NCBI GenBank assembly: GCA_903813345.2
Contig: CAIIXF020000009.1
Coordinates: 26,884,740-26,948,739, forward strand
Reading direction: 5' to 3'
DNA length: 64,000 nt
From: Owenia fusiformis
Lineage: Eukaryota; Annelida; Polychaeta; Sabellida; Oweniidae
A program made the translations under genes and the position numbers. Position 1 is the stretch's first letter. Each line of letters starts with the position of its first letter. This document shows positions 58,480 through 64,000 of the stretch, piece after piece. The notes beneath the pieces were generated by a model. It saw only the letters and a list, made by a program, of their open reading frames with translations, had not been told where the DNA came from and searched no databases.

Positions 58480-58778
58480 TTCATGATATGCTCATGACAT
58501 ATCCCTGTACGCTTTGTTTGTCTTTTTTCTCAAATTGACCCACGGAAATATGCAATACATCAAGTTAAAAAAGTGGTACGAATCATAAAAGCGACGTTGG
58601 ATGGTTCACTAGTAATTTTTTGATGGAAAATCTAGAAATATTACCCAAATTAATTTAAGACTATTCAAAAGAAGACATTCAAATCTATATTATGTAAAAA
58701 AATCAAATTGGTCAGAAGCAGGGATAACGCTCAATTAGAGTGATGAACTTCGTTCTCCAAACCGAGAATCATCCTTTA
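58480..58778. repeat. Right arm of the 300-bp inverted repeat
   Basis: Reverse complement of 52502-52810. It ends at TCTCCAAACCGAGAATCATC, matching the outermost bases of the left arm. No transposase lies between the arms. Confidence 0.85.
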
Positions 58779-60650
58779 CAGATCTATTGTAAATGTTTCT
58801 GTCCAAATTTTGGTGAGTTGCCTGATTCATTAGTAAATTCAGCCAACAAAAAGACATCCAGGTTATGCCATTTGTTCACTGGGGTAACTGATTCTTAGCC
58901 GTCCATTACGTATATACATGTACTAAAGCTTTAAGAAAACCTTGAGTCTTTATCTTTGTTACTATGAATCCAGAACATCGATCAGTCAAGGGAAAGGGGT
59001 CTAGTGTAAATTGCTTACTTCTGATATCTTTACTCATCCTTCCTCTTTTAGAATAAAACTGATTAAGGTTTTTATTGATGTTTGGCATTGCAGCCTTCTT
59101 AGTCTAAGATGTTTAATTCTCATGTCAAATAGCGGGGGCTTTATGCTTATTCAAGTCCATTGCACTTTTCTAATTGAACAATTAAAAGGAAAATAACCAA
59201 TCATAGTTTGTAGATCTGTGTTTCTGTAAATAGATCTGTTCATTTCAAATAGTTATGATTTTCTAAAAAAAACACTGAAATGGTTGAATTCTACACAATG
59301 TTAATCTTTACTCAATAGAATGTCGCATTTTTCAAAAATAATTATGATAGACTAATAAATCCAGGGCTCATTTTTGGAATGGGAGTAACCTTCCATGATA
59401 TAAAGGTAGGCCCTGGTGAATAACTTTGACATGTTTGAGAGTTTGTAACTGGCATTAAAAAGAAATCTTCTAGGACCTCCTTAACAACACTAAACAATGG
59501 TTTAGGGGTGTTGTCAAAGTATCTTCATTTGTGGAAGATGAAATTTTGTAAGAGAAGAGGGAGTGAATGACAGTTAATTAAATGTAAAATATTGTTTTTT
59601 GGCATTCTCATACTTCTCACATCTTTCTGTTTTTAAACTAGCAAAATGCTCTGATTTCGATTGGCAAATTGATTGATCTGATATCATCTGCTGGAAGGGG
59701 TGCAATTTTCTAAGTGTAATTGCTTTCATATATCAAATCAAGACAAAATATCTCCATTATGGTAATCAGAGGCTTTTAAAGCAATCTGATTGGTGGAGAC
59801 CCACTACAGTCCTTGTCTTCCCATCATACTCCTGGTCCCTTAATCTCTGTTATTGCTTATCTGGTCGTCTTCATTCTGGGAAAACTGTACTGGGCCAAAA
59901 TTAGTCTTAACAATGTCTATAACTTCTAAAAAGGAACTGATAGAAATCTGGAAACTTTTATGATAGATTTTTTTATATTACATTTGTAATAAGTAAATCA
60001 GCTGATTAGGATATCTTCCACAACTGAAGATATTTGGACATGATCCCTTGTATAACAGCAAGGAGGTGGATTTTATATTTCTGTTGATACTTAATATTTC
60101 TGCTCCTGTAATTTGTCATCGAATGTTGCACATTCTGTGAAAATTTCAATGGAATATATTGAAAACCCCAAATTACAGAGATTAATTAATATGATAACTT
60201 TTTGACCACCCCTTGTATATTACCTCTCAATTCATTCCTCCTACTAAATTTGAAAATGATATAATATGTGTGTGATTCCGGTTTTCCAATTATTAACTAC
60301 TTGTTTTTCTAATTACAATGCTTTGTTTGTGGACCTAACTATTTATCTTTATTTTTCTTTATCTTGATCAGTGCTTTAAAAATATGATTTGATAGTTTTA
60401 GTGGTGTATGTTAAAGAATATTTTGTATGGCTGCTCTAGTTTATTAATTTTGGAGAAATCTTATAATAAAAGGAACATCAAAATATTGATAAATTTTATT
60501 AATTATGCTTTCAACAATCTTAAATTTTTAGTAATCTTGGTCAACAGGAAAAACATTGATTTTTGTAAAAACATAGTTTTGACGAAGTAAATGCAGCCCA
60601 AACTAATCCATTGTCGCTACTGTAGGTGCATGTACCATGGTTTATTCTAG
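58779..60650. other. Intron end without recognised content
   Basis: No exon or repeat was delimited. The last bases before 60651 (TGGTTTATTCTAG) make a usable acceptor. Confidence 0.4.
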
Positions 60651-60756
60651 ATTTCTCCCAGATCTTGCGCTTGAGGGCTTGTTCAAACGCCACTTTACCC
60701 AAGTCTCATTTTTCCAAGGGACCGTAATGGACTCAAATGACCTAGAAAGAGTTTGT
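60651..60756 (+). CDS. KCNMA1: BK channel alternative RCK1 exon C1
   Basis: The frame is too short to stand out alone. After completing Lys it reads [20 protein letters not shown] then [15 protein letters not shown]. This is the second strand-helix unit of RCK1 (human [18 protein letters not shown]). 106 nt, phase 2 in, phase 0 out, donor TGT/GTGAGT. Q397 is kept; Ser replaces E399 of the Mg2+ site. 19 of 35 residues match exon C2. Its sequence is nearer to canonical Slo1 than C2. Confidence 0.9.
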
Positions 60757-62064
60757 GTGAGTACCCCATCTAAAAACGCTAATATTACAATATGAATATG
60801 CATTTCTGGAGTGTCGATACTAGATCTGGATTTCAAATTTCAATTGAATGTCTTGACGTTAACCTTTTGTACAATGGCCCATATTTCCCTGATAATGTCC
60901 CGTTGGACTTCTACATTAATGAATATGTTAAAGCAATATTTGTGAGAAGTTCAACATAAAAATGAGACTCCGCTGGAAGCCAACAATGTTATCAGCAATT
61001 TTAGAGACTAACAGCAAACGTTTTGTTAGGTCTTTGAATCCCCCGTCAAAATGCACCAAGAATGTTTAGATAAAGGTGGAAAATACATAATACTGGATAA
61101 CAGTAGTAATGTCAAATGATTAAATAATGTTACAGTACTAATCTCTTTGCTGTTGTGGTACATAATTTGATGCATAATAGCAACAGACGACGGAGCGTCA
61201 AGATGATATGAACAGGAGAAAAGAATTATAAAATATAATTGTGATGCTGCTCCACATACCCGCGACTCCTGTTCCCATAACAACCATAACTTTTTTATTT
61301 TGAAACAATTTGTCGTGACAGTTGCAGGCTAAATTGTTACAATGTCATTCTACAATCTGTAGCAATTTCATCTCACAACAGGTAAATCTGTAGCAATTTC
61401 ATCTCACAACAGGTAAATCTAATGAAATTAGAGCATTTGTATCTTTACTTTCCGGACACCCTGTATGTCATTCTCAAAATATATGTAGTGTGCAAAAAGT
61501 GTCCTTATCCCAAACAGTACTTTAACCTTAGCATTATCGGTTAAATATATGAGGAATGCATATTCATATCAAGCAGATCGTGTAAATTGTTATAATATAT
61601 AGCTGTCATAGCTGACTAACATTTGTACTATTCTAATAAATTGTTTTAATTTGTTGACTTATGTTAATTGCTGTGTTATGAATGTTTTTATACTAAAACC
61701 ATTGCCCAGGATAGGGATGCGTGCAAGGATGCTGTTATTGCAAAAACCATCTTTATGCCTTTTTGTTTGGGTCAGCAGGCCAATTGTGTCCCAATATTAG
61801 AGTTTTGTCATCGATTTTGGAGTTAAGGAGAGAAATGTCTAGCAAATCAAAAACTCAATTATCAATTAAAATCATACAAAGTGAGTGTAAAGTGGTTTTT
61901 GCAGTAACAGTGATGCAACTGTGCATGTTGTCGAAATTGTATTTTATTCACTTGTTATTTCAGGATGCGTATGTTTGGTGTGGTTGTGACTAACATTTAA
62001 AACTCGTTTTCACAAATTTGTTTAATTGAACTTGTACACTGACTGAATTCAATTTGATTTTTAG
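60757..62064 (+). other. Intron between alternative RCK1 exons
   Basis: A 31-bp direct repeat (CTGTAGCAATTTCATCTCAC and the following 11 bases) is tandemly duplicated at 61357-61418. No third copy of the exon was seen (no LFKRH-coding sequence). Confidence 0.5.
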
Positions 62065-62170
62065 AAAACTACCAAATCTAGCACTAGAGGCACTATTTAA
62101 ACGCCATATTTGTCAGACCCGATTTTTTACTGGTTCTGAAATGGAGAATCATGATTTACAAAGGATTGCT
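62065..62170 (+). CDS. KCNMA1: BK channel alternative RCK1 exon C2
   Basis: After completing Lys it reads KLPNLALEALFKRHICQTRF then FTGSEMENHDLQRIA. Same 106-nt length, phases and position as C1. The acceptor is ATTTGATTTTTAG and the donor GCT/GTAAGT. Q397 is kept, but Arg replaces E399, a charge reversal at the Mg2+ coordination site facing the voltage sensor. FKRH is invariant in both forms. Intact with strong splice sites. Confidence 0.92.
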
Positions 62171-63521
62171 GTAAGTATTACGTGAAATATCTAGTTGACA
62201 CCCCTACAGTGTCGTCTGCTATGAAAATAGACTGATCCAGATTGCTTGGATGGGTAACTCCATTTGTAGGTTAGGGGAGTCAGGAGGTAGCACCGCACAG
62301 CTAACAGCTAACTTACCTTAGATACTACTAACAGTAATGAACCTTTAGAATTTAGATGGGAAATTATTATGAACCTTGGCTGTGCCAGGAATTTTTTATA
62401 GAATAATGTTGATTTTTCATCTAAATTAATTGTAGAATATCCACCCAGTATCTAATCGCCTGGCTCTTAATTTGGTGACTGAATAATCAAAATGGTTAGA
62501 TTATTCAATTTTTGGAGCACGTGCTGATAATATTACAATACAATACACCAACTACATTATTTTGTTAAATACTTTTACTTTTTTGTTAAACTGTTATATT
62601 TTTGCAGTATCATCGTAATTGCCATCATTGACAAAATGCTGACTTTCCCTTTTTTTCCTTGTTTTAACATTTAACAAACATTAAGTTGCATCCCATTTCT
62701 TGTTTTAGTCATTAACGATAAATATGCACATAAAAAGCTTATTGTGTATGAAGCTTTCTGACAAAGCATTACTTATACAGCAATGCTCTTACATTGCCCA
62801 TACTACCAGCTTTTTAATTCCCTTTACCTGATTCTGTGCATATTTTAAATTCAGTAACAAATGAAATAGCTTTTACGGTACTTTTCATTCTGTAGTAGCT
62901 ACTTGATTTTATCGTAATATTTATTATTATTTTTTGCAATATTTTTTTTTAAATTGTGCTTAGTATATTGAACTTATTTAATGTTATTTTACGAATAGAC
63001 ATTGGTTGTAAAATATACAATTAAGAAAAATATGCATACATGTACGTTTAAATGATTTTACTCTACAGATCAATATTTCAAAGGAATGTCTAGAACCAGT
63101 TTTATATTTATCCTTCAAAGCTTAAAACTGTATATCAGTTATAACATTACCATTCTGCTTTCATTTTTAGGTTGTCATAGATCAACTACAAATGATTTTA
63201 GGTATACATACCCATGCCTTTGATTATTTGGACAACACCCACTGGTGGATACAGAAGGCAACAAGGGGGGCCCATATTTCAAATCAGAAAAAAAAAATTG
63301 GTCCCCTAAATCCCAAAATTGGGCCCAAATTTTGAAAATTTAAGGCCAATTTTTTTGATAATTTGACTTACAAAGGCCCAAAAAGGCCAAGCAATGCCTT
63401 AAAAGGCCCACTAATTAAGGCCCTACAAAATATATGAGCCCACCCAATGGGGGCCCATTAGCTCGCCAGTGACACCCATGATATAAAATAATCCCAATCT
63501 TTTGTGTTGATCGTTCTGTAG
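62171..63521 (+). other. Intron with a GGGCCC-rich repeat before the next exon
   Basis: Positions 63225-63475 carry repeated GGCCCA and AAGGCC words bounded by CACCCACTGG at the left and CCAGTGACACCC at the right, probably a degraded TIR element. It ends about 45 bp before the exon. Nothing else recognised. Confidence 0.5.
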
Positions 63522-63674
63522 GTAAGGACAAGTGACAGGTGTCTACTGTTGACCAATAACAATGTTGAGGATGTTGATGAGGAGGACGGCACTAATATAA
63601 TGCGAGTCTGCTACATGAAGGACTTCTGTAAGCAGATACGCATCACAGTACAACTTCTACAGGCTGAGTCTAAG
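63522..63674 (+). CDS. KCNMA1: BK channel exon: RCK1 middle part
   Basis: 51 codons: VRTSDRCLLLTNNNVEDVDE, EDGTNIMRVCYMKDFCKQIR and ITVQLLQAESK. It matches the Slo1 RCK1 stretch around ANKYC.DPD.ED..NIMRV.S.K...  and IQLLQYHNK. EDGTNIMRV and QLLQ are conserved, but the ANKYC motif is replaced by TNNNV, so this part is fast evolving. Acceptor TTCTGTAG, donor AAG/GTGAAA (a weak donor); phase 0 on both sides. The next expected exon (LLNIPSW...) was not identified in the remaining 326 bp. Confidence 0.85.
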
Positions 63675-63689
63675 GTGAAACTGCATGTG

Positions 63690-63965
63690 CCAGGGTCACT
63701 TGGAAAAGCACAATCACCCACATTTTGATTTCAGGACATGACAAGGATATGTATTCTGAGTATGGGCAAGGCTCAGGGTATTATCGAAGTTACATGTAAT
63801 GGTGTCACCTGGAATAGCACATTCACCCACATTTTGAATTTAGGATGTGGTACCATGGATTGGTATTCTGAAGTCTGAGGGGGCAAGGCTAGAAGCACTT
63901 GGAAGTCAATTGGAAAAGCACATTCACCAATATTTTATTTTGCAGGATTTTGCACCATCGAAAAT
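63690..63965. repeat. Three tandem units of about 110-125 bp at the window end
   Basis: Each unit has CACTTGGAAAAGCACA-type sequence, TTCACCCACATTTTGA and a CAG/GA or TAG/GA acceptor-like junction (63734, 63843 and 63945). The third junction precedes a frame that is open to the window edge, but its phase does not fit the exon at 63522, so no exon is called. Confidence 0.6.
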
Positions 63966-64000
63966 TGCTGGAGGCCATTGATGATGATTTTATACAACTT

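Larger units (their letters stand above)
52467..60650 (+). other. 8.2-kb intron before the RCK1 exon pair
   Basis: Contains the inverted arms at 52502 and 58480, an inverted 85-bp dispersed sequence at 53108-53190, a relic at 55020-55060 with AGTGGGGACCGAGGG resembling the hairpin mosaics, and the cluster at 56255-57030. No additional channel exon was recognised. Confidence 0.6.
27476..63674 (+). other. KCNMA1: BK (Slo1-type) potassium channel alpha gene, partial locus
   Basis: Twelve + strand exons between these positions join in frame with GT-AG junctions. Ordered translation gives S1, S2, S3, S4-S5, pore, S6 and the start of the RCK1 calcium-sensing domain. The closest match I can recall is the Slo1/BK family. 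Exon phases are 0/2, 2/0, 0/1, 1/0, 0/0 (pore pair), 0/2 (S6 pair), 2/2, 2/0 (RCK1 pair), 0/0. S0 and the start codon were not found upstream; RCK2 lies beyond the right edge. Three exon positions are duplicated. The voltage-sensor charges and RCK1 calcium aspartates are kept, but Mg2+-site residues are not. It could be the orthologue of Slo1 or a diverged lineage-specific paralogue. Confidence 0.92.

Noticed and set aside
63948-64000. Next RCK1 exon
   Set aside because: The only open frame needs two bases from the previous exon, but the exon at 63522 ends on a complete codon; the acceptor is one of three repeated copies.

Overview
The window looks like AT-rich nuclear DNA of an invertebrate animal, probably marine. 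It has long introns with GT-AG junctions, many small inverted-repeat transposons, foldback elements and a minisatellite, and no bacterial gene organisation. The proteins look bilaterian, but I cannot place the species. Clade (for example mollusc-like or hemichordate-like) is not decidable by eye.

The main gene is on the + strand from 27476 to the right edge. It encodes the pore-forming alpha subunit of a BK (Slo1/KCNMA1-type) calcium- and voltage-gated potassium channel. Twelve exons are visible, from S1 through S6 into the first RCK domain. The N-terminal exons (S0) and everything after the middle of RCK1 are outside the window or not recognised. Three consecutive coding positions are each present as a tandem pair of intact, diverged exons: the pore/selectivity filter (45751-45927 and 47279-47449), the S6 end/RCK linker (49056-49147 and 49223-49314) and an RCK1 segment (60651-60756 and 62065-62170). 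The members of each pair share phase and splice sites, so they look mutually exclusive and could give eight channel cores. They differ at residues known to set external TEA block, the S6 hinge, the inner ring of charge and the Mg2+ site. This is the most striking system in the window.

A second gene is nested antisense in the S2-S3 intron (30714-43204). It encodes a roughly 504-residue leucine-rich-repeat protein with a C-terminal death domain, from three coding exons between 41324 and 39025. A 99-bp in-frame tandem duplication copies its last splice acceptor, and the outer copy carries a stop codon.

Layout. 1-14317: no recognised gene; dispersed repeats, a triplicated tandem repeat and several terminal-inverted-repeat elements, some nested. 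14318-25528: a very large foldback element with arms of about 0.9 kb carrying 29-bp palindromic minisatellites; it encloses further elements, a smaller near-complete hairpin element and a C-rich tandem repeat. 25529-30616: intergenic/intron DNA and the S1 exon. 30714-43204: long intron with a 30-bp minisatellite, the nested LRR-death gene and hairpin-rich mosaic elements. 43205-49314: channel core with the first two duplicated exon pairs. 49315-64000: RCK1 exons in long introns, with an inverted repeat of about 300 bp spanning the intron before the third pair.
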